This document shows positions 36,270 through 44,578 of a DNA stretch of 64,000 nucleotides, piece by piece. This DNA is from Metabacillus litoralis (lineage in GTDB: Bacteria; Bacillota; Bacilli; Bacillales; Bacillaceae). Location: positions 186,001 to 250,000 of the forward strand of contig NZ_JAIVKL010000002.1 of NCBI RefSeq assembly GCF_020524045.1. The letters run 5' to 3'. The notes beneath the pieces were generated by a model. The model was given only the letters and a program-made list of their open reading frames with translations. It was not told where the DNA came from and made no database searches. Each line of letters starts with the position of its first letter. Position 1 is the first letter of the stretch. The position numbers and the translations under genes were made by a program.

Positions 36270-37541
36270 TTAACCAGCCATTGTGCTATTTGATTTTTCA
36301 CCAACATTTTGTTGACGTAGCTTATTAATATCACGACGAATGAAGATAGAAACAGCTAGAGCAATAACAAACATACCAGCAAAGAACGTTAGACTTGTTG
36401 CATAACTTCCTGTTGTATCTTTCATCCATGCTGCAAACATTGGTCCTGCTAATCCTGCTGCTGCCCATGCAGTTAAAATATATCCATGGATAGCCCCTAG
36501 CTGCTTTGTTCCAAATAAGTCACCAATATAAGCAGGAATTGCTGCAAATCCCCCACCATAACATGTATATACAATGGCTAACATAACCTGGAATAACATT
36601 GCTTCTTGTGTATGTGGTAATAAAGCAAATAAGATAATTTGCAAAACAAAGAATGTGGTATAAGTGTTCGGTCTACCGATAAAGTCTGAGATTGAAGCCC
36701 ATCCAATACGGCCAAGACCATTAAAAATTCCTAAAACACCAACTAATGCAGCTGCTTCTACTGTTGAAAGACCAATACTTTCTTGTGCAAGAGGTTTTGC
36801 AGCAGATAAAATCGCAATTCCACATGTAACATTGATAAATAGCATGATCCATAGATAATAAAATCTTGACGTTTTGATTGCTTCATTTGCTGTTAACTGT
36901 GACAAATCTTCTTTTATTCTTGATTTTCTAGATTTCACTTTTTCATTAAATCCTTCAGGAACCCAATTAACCGGTGGTTTTTCTAAATATAATGATGATA
37001 AAGTCATAATAATAAGATATGAAGCTCCTAAAATATAAAATGTATTCGCTATACCAACTGAATTGATTAAAACTTCCATGATTGGGCTGCTAATTGCTGC
37101 AGCAAATCCAAAGCCCATAATTGCAAGGCCAGTTGCTAAACCTCTTCGATCTGGAAACCATTTAACTAATGTTGAAACTGGAGCAATATAACCTACTCCA
37201 AGGCCTATTCCCCCAAGTACACCATATGTAGCATAAAGGAGTGTGAGAGAACCAATACTAACAGCAAATCCTGCACCTATTACACCAACTCCAAAAAATG
37301 CCGCTGCAAGAAGCCCTGCTGCTCTTGGTCCATACTTCTCAACAAAATGCCCTAAAAATGCAGCTGACAAACCAAGAAATAAAATAGCTAAACTGAATGT
37401 TAATTGAACTTGTTGTGATGTCCATCCGAATTCTTCCATTAAAGGATTTGTAAAGTTACTCCAAGCATAAACAGATCCAATTGAAATATGGATTCCTACT
37501 GCTGACGCAGCAATTAACCACCGATTTTTTGTCTTTTTCAC
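36270..37541 (-). CDS. OFA family MFS transporter (oxalate/formate antiporter-like)
   Basis: A 423-residue membrane protein with 12 helices. OFA signatures are GIHISIGSVYAWSNFTNPLMEEFGW at the N terminus, FFGVGVIGAGFAV and GGIGLGVGYIAPVSTLVKWFPDRRGLATGLAIMGFG. The position beside the FdhF/YdeP, DUF2294 and FdhD genes points to formate or a related carboxylate as substrate. A long structured leader with a repeat element separates it from the divergent fdhD promoter. Confidence 0.85.
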   Translation of the reverse strand: MKKTKNRWLIAASAVGIHISIGSVYAWSNFTNPLMEEFGWTSQQVQLTFSLAILFLGLSAAFLGHFVEKYGPRAAGLLAAAFFGVGVIGAGFAVSIGSLTLLYATYGVLGGIGLGVGYIAPVSTLVKWFPDRRGLATGLAIMGFGFAAAISSPIMEVLINSVGIANTFYILGASYLIIMTLSSLYLEKPPVNWVPEGFNEKVKSRKSRIKEDLSQLTANEAIKTSRFYYLWIMLFINVTCGIAILSAAKPLAQESIGLSTVEAAALVGVLGIFNGLGRIGWASISDFIGRPNTYTTFFVLQIILFALLPHTQEAMLFQVMLAIVYTCYGGGFAAIPAYIGDLFGTKQLGAIHGYILTAWAAAGLAGPMFAAWMKDTTGSYATSLTFFAGMFVIALAVSIFIRRDINKLRQQNVGEKSNSTMAG

Positions 37542-37705
37542 AAATTCATCTCCTAACTTATTTACTACAAGTCGCTTTCGTAATGATTGTTTTACTACTT
37601 AAGTACCTCACCTTACATATTCACCTTATCTTCGTGCTCTTTTCACATTATTACTTAGTTCTTTATCTAAAGGTCATTATTTAGATCATTCTACATGCAA
37701 AAATT

Positions 37706-37918
37706 TTATAAAAAGGCTGTTTTCGCATAGAATGTTGCTCTCGGAAAAATCCCAGGAGCCGGATTTTCCCCCCTGGATACAAGGGATTTTCTTTCTGAAT
37801 CGGGAGAGCAGCTCTTTTCTTCCATCCTTACAGGGATATTTTTTGGCAATCAGGGCGATATATTTTGAAAATAAAATTAAAAAGCAAAAAAGTTTACGAA
37901 AAGAGCTTATAAAAAAGA
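37706..37918. repeat. family B-ended inverted-repeat element, copy 5, with a different core
   Basis: Ends are AAAAAGGCTGTTTTCGCA and, inverted, TAAGCTCTTTTCGTAAACT, as in the other family B copies. The core (GGAAAAATCCCAGGAGCCGG, CCCCTGGATACAAGGG) is unlike them. It lies inside the leader of the OFA transporter gene. Confidence 0.6.
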
Positions 37919-37934
37919 GCAGGATAACAAAGAA

Positions 37935-38095
37935 AACCGCCAACCTCCAAAAACATGCAACAAAATTGTGCAAATTTTTGGTGATTGACGGTTAGTTTCA
38001 AGCAGGATTCGCTACTATCGGACCAACAGTTAATCGCTTACATTTCTGTAACAAATTGAGCTGTTAACAGGTTCGCTGCCACAAGAACAAGATGT
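37935..38095 (-). promoter_or_regulatory. OFA transporter leader with terminator hairpin and repeated motif
   Basis: AACCGTCAATCACCAAAAA pairs with TTTTTGGAGGTTGGCGGTT, followed by TTTTC. Upstream are three related copies of a short motif: GGCAGCGAACCTG, TAAGCGATTAACTG and GTAGCGAATCCTGC. The last is shared with the FdhF leader. It may be an attenuator, an RNA-binding-protein site or a DNA operator array. The remainder of 37542-38410 holds a repeat element and the fdhD promoter region; I cannot assign more. Confidence 0.45.
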
Positions 38096-38410
38096 TACAA
38101 AATCATGAACTTTGTAAAGAAATATTAACATGTTCTTTTTATAACCGCAACATTTTTTTGCTCGCTTTGTTAACAGTGCTTGAAACCTTACATCATAATG
38201 TTATTACTCTATTCAAGTAATTTCATGACACTATCCTTAAGGTAAACTTTTATCTAATCGTAAATCAAAATCTACCATCCCTACATAATTGATAACTTCG
38301 ATTGCTTTTTTGTAATAAACTTTATACAAAAAATGATAGCTAATCTTTACTACTTGTTTTAAAAAACATTATGTGTTTATACTTTAGTAATCTAAAAATT
38401 CAGGTGATGT

Positions 38411-39199
38411 ATGATGGATATGAGTATTAATCGTAAAATTATAAAATATGAAAATGGAAATTTGATAAACACTGAAGACATTATTGTTTCAGAATTTCCT
38501 TTAACCATTATTGTTAATGATCAAGAATTTGCTACTATGGTATGCACCCCTACTCATTTCGAGGAAATGGTTGTTGGATTTTTAGCATCTGAGGGTGTTA
38601 TTCGGTTTTATGATGAAATTAAATCTTTACAAATTGACGAAGATACAGGATTTGCTTATGTAACTTTGCATGTTGATATTGGAACTAATCCACAGCAATA
38701 CACGAAACGATTTATTGGATCCTGTTGTGGGAAGAGTAGACAATTTTATTTCAAAAATGATGTTAAAACAACGAAAACATCAACTTCAAAATTAACAATT
38801 ACTCCCCAACAATGTATCCAATTAATGCATGAAATGCAATCTAGTAGTGTTGTTTTTAAACATACAGGTGGTGTTCATAATGCTGCTTTATGTAGTCCAG
38901 AAAAAATGTTTGTAAGTCGAACTGATATAGGTCGACACAACGCTTTAGATAAATTATACGGATATAGTATCCTACAAAAACTACCTGTTCGTGATAAGAT
39001 TATCGTATTTAGCGGAAGAATTTCTTCTGAGGTTTTAGTTAAAGCAGCAAAAATCGGTGTAGGTATTGTTTTATCCAAATCTGCTCCTACAGATTTAGCG
39101 ATTAAACTTGCTGATGATTTAAATATTACGGCTGTAGGATTTATTAGAGGTCAATCATTTAATGTTTATTCACATCCTGAGAGGATAAAAGGGGAATAG
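38411..39199 (+). CDS. fdhD: formate dehydrogenase accessory sulfurtransferase FdhD
   Basis: A 262-residue FdhD that delivers sulfur to the bis-MGD cofactor of formate dehydrogenases. The two-Cys active site CCGKSR lies in the middle (about residue 108). Other family motifs are [10 protein letters not shown] near residue 55, [12 protein letters not shown] near 150, [16 protein letters not shown] and [19 protein letters not shown] precedes the ATG. It forms a plus-strand operon with moaA and a 76-codon gene, divergent from the OFA transporter. It almost certainly serves the FdhF/YdeP enzyme here. Confidence 0.93.
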   Translation: MMDMSINRKIIKYENGNLINTEDIIVSEFPLTIIVNDQEFATMVCTPTHFEEMVVGFLASEGVIRFYDEIKSLQIDEDTGFAYVTLHVDIGTNPQQYTKRFIGSCCGKSRQFYFKNDVKTTKTSTSKLTITPQQCIQLMHEMQSSSVVFKHTGGVHNAALCSPEKMFVSRTDIGRHNALDKLYGYSILQKLPVRDKIIVFSGRISSEVLVKAAKIGVGIVLSKSAPTDLAIKLADDLNITAVGFIRGQSFNVYSHPERIKGE

Positions 39200-39218
39200 T
39201 TTTAAGGAGGTACACAGG

Positions 39219-40241
39219 TTGAATTCAAACAATAACGAAGTTTATGATTATTTTAATCGTCCTCTACGTGATTTAAGAATATCTGTTACAGATAAATGTA
39301 ATTTTCGTTGTACTTATTGTATGCCAGCTGAAATCTTCGGACCTGATTATCCTTTTTTAAAGAAAAGTCAGCTTTTATCTTATGAAGAAATAGAAAGACT
39401 TACAAAGGTATTTGTCCATTCACTAGGAGTGCAAAAGATTCGAATTACAGGTGGAGAGCCACTAATGAGAAAAGATTTACCCCAGCTCATAGAGAAGATT
39501 AATAAAATTAAAGGTGTAGAAGATATTGCCATGACGACGAACGGTTCCCTTCTACCCAAATTTGCAACCTCTCTTAAATCGGCTGGCTTAAAACGTGTTT
39601 CAATCAGCTTAGACTCTTTACAAGACGAAGTATTCGGAAAAATAAATGGTCGTGATGTTTCGGTTAAAACGGTATTAGACGGTATTGACGCTGCTGAACA
39701 AGCTGGTTTGAAGGTAAAAATTAACATGGTCGTAAAACGTGGTATGAATGAACAAGAAATACTTCCCATGGCTAAATACTTTAAAGACAAGGGACATATT
39801 TTACGTTTTATTGAATTTATGGACGTAGGAAACACAAACAAATGGAACTTAAAAGATGTATATTCTAAAAAAGAAATTATTCAAGATATACATGAAGTCA
39901 TGCCACTTGAAGCAATTGACCCTAATTATACTGGTGAAGTTGCAACACGTTATCGTTACAAAGGGTCAAATGAAGAAATTGGAGTTATTTCATCTGTTTC
40001 AGATGCATTTTGTTCAACATGTAATAGAGCCAGACTATCAGCAAATGGCATGTTATATACATGTTTATTCTCATCAAAAGGACATGATCTACGAGAGCCA
40101 ATTAGGTCAGATGCAACTGATGAGCAATTAACAGACTTAGTAGAGAAAATTTGGTTTAAGCGAAAAGATCGTTACTCATTAGATCGTAGTGAGTCTTCTA
40201 CTACTCGTAAAAAGATTGAAATGTCACATATCGGCGGTTAG
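39219..40241 (+). CDS. moaA: GTP 3',8-cyclase MoaA
   Basis: A 340-residue radical SAM enzyme for the first step of molybdenum cofactor synthesis. The SAM cluster motif is CNFRCTYC (about residues 27-34). The second cluster is in the C-terminal part, [22 protein letters not shown], and the protein ends in the double-glycine tail required by MoaA. A TTG start follows AAGGAGG. Other moa/moe genes are not in this window. It lies 19 bp after fdhD, so both are expressed together. Confidence 0.95.
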   Translation: MNSNNNEVYDYFNRPLRDLRISVTDKCNFRCTYCMPAEIFGPDYPFLKKSQLLSYEEIERLTKVFVHSLGVQKIRITGGEPLMRKDLPQLIEKINKIKGVEDIAMTTNGSLLPKFATSLKSAGLKRVSISLDSLQDEVFGKINGRDVSVKTVLDGIDAAEQAGLKVKINMVVKRGMNEQEILPMAKYFKDKGHILRFIEFMDVGNTNKWNLKDVYSKKEIIQDIHEVMPLEAIDPNYTGEVATRYRYKGSNEEIGVISSVSDAFCSTCNRARLSANGMLYTCLFSSKGHDLREPIRSDATDEQLTDLVEKIWFKRKDRYSLDRSESSTTRKKIEMSHIGG

Positions 40242-40253
40242 GAGGAAATAAAA

Positions 40254-40484
40254 ATGAGTTTCTGTAACATTGATCATACTTTAGATGATGTTAAGAAAAA
40301 ACTAACAGAACAAAAGCCATATTTACCAGAAGAGTTGGCAGTTTCTTGTTTTGACTATTTAACCTATTCACATAATCAAACAGAATTAAATGAATTATTT
40401 CATCTCCTCAAAAAATATGATTTAGCTTCCGATGAGGAAAGGGAATTACGCAACAAAAAATTTAGAGCTCTACTAAGTGTTTGA
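40254..40484 (+). CDS. hypothetical protein, 76 aa, after moaA
   Basis: A small helical protein with GGAGG before its ATG, 12 bp after moaA. Sequence features are a start MSFCNIDHTLDDVKKKL, a Cys-containing LAVSCFDYLTYSHN, and a Lys/Arg-rich end. I do not recognise the family. Its position at the end of the fdhD-moaA operon suggests a role in cofactor delivery or oxidoreductase maturation, but this rests only on context. Confidence 0.75.
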   Translation: MSFCNIDHTLDDVKKKLTEQKPYLPEELAVSCFDYLTYSHNQTELNELFHLLKKYDLASDEERELRNKKFRALLSV

Positions 40485-40679
40485 GAAAAAAGTTTTTTCA
40501 AAAAATAGAATCGAACAATGATTGTAGGTAGTTTACATCGCTCCTAAATATCCTCCGCTAAGCTATTAGGCGTGAGGAATAAATAGGATAATGTGTTATA
40601 ATCTTTCCCAATTATATTGCCTGCCTTATAGAAATGAAACCTAAGGACAAATATTTATACTTTCTTATCTCTAACCCAA

Positions 40680-40707
40680 AAAAGGACAGTTTATCTGTCC
40701 TTTTTTG
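40680..40707. terminator. bidirectional terminator between the moaA operon and doxX
   Basis: AAAAGGACAG and CTGTCCTTTT form a 10-bp stem over a 5-nt loop, flanked by A and T runs. It serves the converging fdhD-moaA and DoxX transcripts. Confidence 0.88.
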
Positions 40708-40731
40708 TTTACAAACATCACCAGTAGTAAA

Positions 40732-41253
40732 CTAGTGAACTGGAAGATGTTTGTGATGATGGTCATTTCTGTTCTTTTCCCGACGTTTTTCTAGTTTTAT
40801 TTTGATATAAGGAATCAGAATTCTATCACAACCGTAGTAATAACTTGCTGCACCAACCCCTATTAGTATAATGGCTGCTGTATATAATATTGGATTGGTA
40901 CTTACCGTACCTGCTAGTAAGAAGTTTAAGTTCATAAATCCTGCTGCCACTAATGCAGGAATGGTTGCAACTCCTAGGATTAAACCTAAACCTACTAATA
41001 CTTCTCCCCATGGAATTAAAATGTTAAATAGTCCCGCATTAGGTAGTGCAAATTGTTCTAGAAATGTTGCATACCACCCTTGCACAGCTGGGTGATCTCC
41101 ACTAGCCTTTGCAATAGCTCCTTGTAAATATCCTGTAGCATCAAACCCTTCTGTTATTTTTGGTAACCCAGCTTTAAGCCACTGTATTCCCAACCAAACT
41201 CGTAATATTGTCCAAATGATAGCCATTTTAGGTCCTTTTAAAAATTCCATCAT
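40732..41253 (-). CDS. DoxX family membrane protein
   Basis: A 173-residue protein with four predicted helices and AAGGAG upstream. Features include WLGIQWLKAGLPKI near residue 21 and IPWGEVLVGLGLILG near 80, typical of DoxX/DoxD subunits linked to quinone oxidoreduction. The C-terminal tail is charged and ends NDHHHKHLPVH, a His cluster that could bind metal. Two Fnr-type boxes upstream imply control by oxygen. No catalytic partner subunit is adjacent. Confidence 0.8.
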   Translation of the reverse strand: MMEFLKGPKMAIIWTILRVWLGIQWLKAGLPKITEGFDATGYLQGAIAKASGDHPAVQGWYATFLEQFALPNAGLFNILIPWGEVLVGLGLILGVATIPALVAAGFMNLNFLLAGTVSTNPILYTAAIILIGVGAASYYYGCDRILIPYIKIKLEKRREKNRNDHHHKHLPVH

Positions 41254-41275
41254 GATCTTTCAGCTCCTTAGTATT

Positions 41276-41291
41276 TGTGAATAATTTCACA
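41276..41291 (-). promoter_or_regulatory. Fnr/CRP-type box 1 upstream of doxX
   Basis: TGTGAATAATTTCACA fits TGTGA-N6-TCACA, the Bacillus Fnr consensus, perfectly. It is centred about 30 bp before the start codon, so it probably lies near or after the transcription start, as expected for repression. Confidence 0.6.
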
Positions 41292-41338
41292 TAAACCATT
41301 AACATAATCTTAAGCTAGCTAGCTTTCATTCGAAAGTT

Positions 41339-41354
41339 TGTGAATGTTTTCACT
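41339..41354 (-). promoter_or_regulatory. Fnr/CRP-type box 2 upstream of doxX
   Basis: TGTGAATGTTTTCACT differs from TGTGA-N6-TCACA at one base. It lies 63 bp further from doxX than box 1, six turns of the helix, and is suitably placed for activation. The rest of 41254-42130 has a small ORF and a tandem repeat. Confidence 0.5.
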
Positions 41355-41619
41355 AACTTTCTATATATTAAATTTACACCTTTTTCATCAAACTAACAAG
41401 TGACTTCACAATCTGTTCAGAATAAAATAAATATTTTCTAACTTGTGATGAAACTCACTGAATCTTTTCTCACCTTTGAAAATTAAACATTGTCGGCATT
41501 GAAAGTGAAGTCTTTAACAATGTAAAAGCTACTTTTACACATAGGTTCGGAAAATTCATTACTGGAATGTAAATGCCAGATTAACGATATAAAATTTTGA
41601 TCGTTTATAAATGGAATAA

Positions 41620-41730
41620 TCAATTAACATCTTCTTTTTCTAAGTAATCAATGCACTGAATTAGCCGTTTGGCATCTTCTTTTTTAAGTTCATGATAAGT
41701 CCAAGGATATTTAATAAAGTAGGTACTCAT
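41620..41730 (-). CDS. small ORF, 36 aa, doubtful
   Basis: A 37-codon frame whose product starts MSTYFIKYPWTYHELKKEDA and continues as an amphipathic helix. A GAAGGA lies only a few bases before the ATG, which is too close for good initiation. The composition looks protein-like, and it may be a truncated gene or a small unrecognised protein. Confidence 0.35.
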   Translation of the reverse strand: MSTYFIKYPWTYHELKKEDAKRLIQCIDYLEKEDVN

Positions 41731-41834
41731 GTCCTTCATCTTTTCTATGACGATCTTTTACTCTGGCTTTCCTCCCGTTTATGTCCTTCATCCCCTCCCT
41801 CTATGACATCCTTTTACTCGGACTTTTGGACATT
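41718..41834. repeat. tandem duplication, two units of about 55 bp
   Basis: Two units each contain ATGTCCTTCATC, then TCTATGAC and TCTTTTACTC or CCTTTTACTCGG. The first overlaps the start of the 36-aa ORF. The units differ by several substitutions and small indels. Confidence 0.55.
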
Positions 41835-42050
41835 ATTAAATAAGCATTTATATTTAAATTTCTCACCTTACAAATATTTAAGCATTTTTCTTCATATATA
41901 AACGTATACTACGCTGGTGAGTACTATTATTTCTGATTATTGTCTTTAGCTAGATTGTTTCATTATCTAATAGCTTTCTAGTAAAAACCTATTGAACTAA
42001 TAATTTACTAGCAAGAAAATTAATAGATACATTTTTTCAAAGCAAACACA

Positions 42051-42111
42051 TTGACATTTCTTCTTTAAGATCATATAATTATCTCGAAGTTATAAATCTT
42101 TAAATCGAGAT
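42051..42111 (+). promoter_or_regulatory. consensus promoter and ATCT-N8-AGAT operator pair for yceI
   Basis: TTGACA (42051-42056), 17 bp, then TATAAT (42074-42079) matches the sigma-A consensus exactly. Directly behind it are ATCTCGAAGTTATAAA (42081-42096) and ATCTTTAAATCGAGAT (42096-42111). The second is an imperfect palindrome of the same form as the box at the mhqE promoter. Such a perfect promoter would be strong and is likely held off by a repressor. Confidence 0.7.
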
Positions 42112-42145
42112 ATATTAATTAAACAAATAAATGGAGGAATTTAAA

Positions 42146-42679
42146 ATGACAAATTCAAAATGGAATCTTGATGTAGCACACAGTAGTGTTGATTTTTCTG
42201 TAAAACATATGATGTTCGCAACTGTTAAAGGTGGTTTCCAAAGCTTCGAAGCAAATATTGAGGCGGATCCTACTAACTTAACTACAGCTTCTATCTCTTT
42301 TTCTGTAGATTTATCAAGTGTTGATACACGCAATGAAGATCGTGATAATCATTTACGTTCTGGTGACTTTTTTGACGTAGAAAATCACCCTAAAATGACA
42401 TTTACATCAACAAATATCGAGAAGACAGATGATAATGAATATAATGTAACTGGAGATTTATCATTACATGGTGAAACAAAAACAGAAACTTTTGCCGTGA
42501 CATTTGAAGGAACAGGTATTGATCCTTGGGGAAATGAAAAAGCAGGATTTTCAGCAGAAGGCAAAATTAAAAGAAGTGACTATGGCTTAACTTGGAATGC
42601 TCCATTGGAAGCTGGTGGCGTTCTTGTGGGAGATCAAATTAAGATCTCACTACAACTTCAAGCTGCTAAAGAAGCTTAA
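42146..42679 (+). CDS. YceI family protein
   Basis: A 177-residue lipocalin-like YceI protein that binds isoprenoid or lipid ligands. Motifs are WNLDVAHSSVDFSVKHMMFATVKGGF at the N terminus, HLRSGDFFDVENHPKMTF near residue 70 and SDYGLTWNAPLEAGGVLVGDQI near 150. The ATG at 42146 follows GGAGG by 8 nt. There is no signal peptide, so it is cytoplasmic. The promoter layout matches that of mhqED, which suggests induction by quinone or electrophile stress. Confidence 0.9.
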   Translation: MTNSKWNLDVAHSSVDFSVKHMMFATVKGGFQSFEANIEADPTNLTTASISFSVDLSSVDTRNEDRDNHLRSGDFFDVENHPKMTFTSTNIEKTDDNEYNVTGDLSLHGETKTETFAVTFEGTGIDPWGNEKAGFSAEGKIKRSDYGLTWNAPLEAGGVLVGDQIKISLQLQAAKEA

Positions 42680-42689
42680 TAATAAAACT

Positions 42690-42712
42690 GGTGGGAGTTT
42701 TCTCCCACCTTA
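42690..42712 (+). terminator. terminator of yceI
   Basis: GGTGGGAG and CTCCCACC pair over TTTT, followed by TTATTTATTTT. It borders the stop codon of the converging speD. Confidence 0.8.
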
Positions 42713-43525
42713 TTTATTTTCTTTAATATTCTTCCCATAAAAAATTTCATCCATCTCTTTTGTTAAACTATCCGTAATTTGTTCTTGCTCTTCTTCACTT
42801 AACTTATCCTTTGAATAGCCAAAAAGGTAGTTATTCAAATCAAAGTTTTTAAGCTTACATTTCGTGTGAAAAATATTTTCCTGATAAATATTCACATCAA
42901 ACATATGAAAATCATCTTTAACTTCTTCAGGAATATAGTTTTGAATAGAGCTTATGTCATGATCTATAAATAACTTATCTCCATTAATATCTCGAGTGAA
43001 ACCTCTTACTCGATAATCCATTGTCATAATATCAGTATCAAATGAATGAATTAAATAGTTCAATGCTTTTAATGGAGATATTTCTCCACATGTTGAGACA
43101 TCAATATCAGCTCTAAACGTACTAATCCCCTCGTTTGGGTGATATTCTGGATATGTATGAACGGTAATATGGCTTTTGTCTAATCCCATTACTACTGCAG
43201 ATGGTAATGGACCTGGTGATTCATCATATGATTCATTAGGCACTTCAACAACTGGACCTTCAGAAACTAAAATTGTCACACTTGCTCCTTGTGGTACATA
43301 ATCCTGTTTAGCGATATTTAATACATGCGCACCAATGATGTCAGTGACAGATTCTAAAATAGCTGTTAATCGATCAGCATTATACTGTTCATCAATATAC
43401 TCAATATATGCTTCACGTTCCTCTTTTGTTTTTGTATAGCAAATATCATACATATTAAAGCTTAATGATTTTGTTAAATTATTAAATCCATGTAGCTGTA
43501 TTCTCTGTTCTGGTGTTAGTTTCAT
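42710..43525 (-). CDS. speD: S-adenosylmethionine decarboxylase, long (E. coli-type) form
   Basis: A 271-residue proenzyme of the pyruvoyl-dependent AdoMet decarboxylase for spermidine synthesis. Self-cleavage at the Ser of [12 protein letters not shown] (Ser near residue 116) would create the pyruvoyl group. Length and the [32 protein letters not shown] block match the E. coli class, while the better known B. subtilis SpeD is only about 126 residues. No spermidine synthase gene is adjacent. It converges with yceI. Confidence 0.92.
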   Translation of the reverse strand: MKLTPEQRIQLHGFNNLTKSLSFNMYDICYTKTKEEREAYIEYIDEQYNADRLTAILESVTDIIGAHVLNIAKQDYVPQGASVTILVSEGPVVEVPNESYDESPGPLPSAVVMGLDKSHITVHTYPEYHPNEGISTFRADIDVSTCGEISPLKALNYLIHSFDTDIMTMDYRVRGFTRDINGDKLFIDHDISSIQNYIPEEVKDDFHMFDVNIYQENIFHTKCKLKNFDLNNYLFGYSKDKLSEEEQEQITDSLTKEMDEIFYGKNIKENK

Positions 43526-43651
43526 TCCTAATCCCCCTAACTAGTTTTCCGATACATGATTATACATTATTAACATACCCTTATTTGAAGAGGAAAAATC
43601 ATTTTTTGTCTTGTTTTGTCACTATGATGCTTTTCATGAAGTATAGAGGTA

Positions 43652-44320
43652 TTAGCTTTGAACAAAAGGACTTTTCCATTCCATTAGAGCTGCATAATTT
43701 AAAGAGTCCTCATCCTCGAGATAGTTAGGAATAATGTGCAAAGGAACTCTTCCACATCTTAGTAAAAATGTAATCACAGGGTCTTTTATGTTTCCTTTTA
43801 CTACAGCGTTTAAATATTGCTCAGGAGACATTTCATTAGATTTCTCTTTATACCCAGGCATTCTTCCTCCACCTAACAACCTCTCTAGCTTTTTTTCAAC
43901 TACAATATTATACATAGAAAACATAAGCCATTTTCCTAACCCTAGTTTACGAAATTCAGGCATAACACTTATATCGACTATATAAAGACTATTTCCATTT
44001 GGATCATGAGTACGGATATAGCCATTATCAGTAATATCTTCCCATGTATGGTGCTTATGTTCTTTATTGTAATTAATGATAAGGCCTGTCATTGAACCTA
44101 CTAATTGATCATCAATTTCTAAACATAATGCTCCTTCTGAAAACAATTTAATATGATTATTTAACTGCTCTTTATTCCATAACAATTCACTAGGAAATGG
44201 TGGTGGAAAGCACTTTTTTTGAATATGTATAAGCTGATCAAAATCCTCTTGTGAATACGTTCGAATGATTGCTTTAACTGGCTTGTCTTTATCAAATACG
44301 TAGAGCTCTTTCTTAAACAT
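43652..44320 (-). CDS. GNAT family N-acetyltransferase
   Basis: A 222-residue acetyl-CoA-dependent acetyltransferase. The acetyl-CoA-binding region is VDISVMPEFRKLGLGKWLM near residue 116, with the RKLGLG loop of motif A. The N-terminal part has a VKAIIRTYSQEDFDQL start. The substrate is unknown; the C-terminal part, with GGGRMPGYKEKSNEMSPEQYLNAVVKG, resembles GNATs paired with carbon-nitrogen hydrolases, but none is present. A hairpin precedes its ribosome binding site. Confidence 0.85.
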   Translation of the reverse strand: MFKKELYVFDKDKPVKAIIRTYSQEDFDQLIHIQKKCFPPPFPSELLWNKEQLNNHIKLFSEGALCLEIDDQLVGSMTGLIINYNKEHKHHTWEDITDNGYIRTHDPNGNSLYIVDISVMPEFRKLGLGKWLMFSMYNIVVEKKLERLLGGGRMPGYKEKSNEMSPEQYLNAVVKGNIKDPVITFLLRCGRVPLHIIPNYLEDEDSLNYAALMEWKSPFVQS

Positions 44321-44351
44321 AGCACCCTCCTATTCTCTACTTCCTTAGAAA

Positions 44352-44394
44352 GAGGATGATTCCATAGAGGGAACCAGGCCCTGAACATCCTCTC
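44352..44394 (-). other. hairpin upstream of the GNAT gene
   Basis: AGAGGATG and CATCCTCT form an 8-bp stem with a 27-nt loop holding a small inner TTCC/GGAA pairing, 32 bp before the start codon. It could be a regulatory leader or a terminator remnant. Confidence 0.4.
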
Positions 44395-44407
44395 TATCTG
44401 TTTTATA

Positions 44408-44578
44408 TTGCCTGTATTCGCAAACTTTGTTGCTTTTAAATACCCCAAGCAATCAGCACTGTATTAAGTATAGTGGCATCTCTTCTTCATAAAATAGTAA
44501 CCTTATTGCGGGAAAACACTGTTTTTCACTCCGAATTTTGGTTACATAGCAACAATCGTTTAGAAAAGAGCCTTTATA
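44408..44578. repeat. MITE-like inverted-repeat element, family B copy 6
   Basis: Bounded by GCCTGTATTCGCAAAC and, inverted, AAAGGCTCTTTTCTAAACG. The interior is nearly identical to copies 2 and 3. Its right terminal repeat supplies the stop codon of the neighbouring gene (TAA of ATATAAAGG). Confidence 0.8.

Noticed and set aside
37686-37973. 95-codon minus-strand frame across the OFA leader
   Set aside because: Runs through a repeat element and a terminator stem; phenylalanine-rich shadow.
39380-39841. 153-codon minus-strand frame opposite moaA
   Set aside because: Lies entirely inside moaA with no ribosome binding site.
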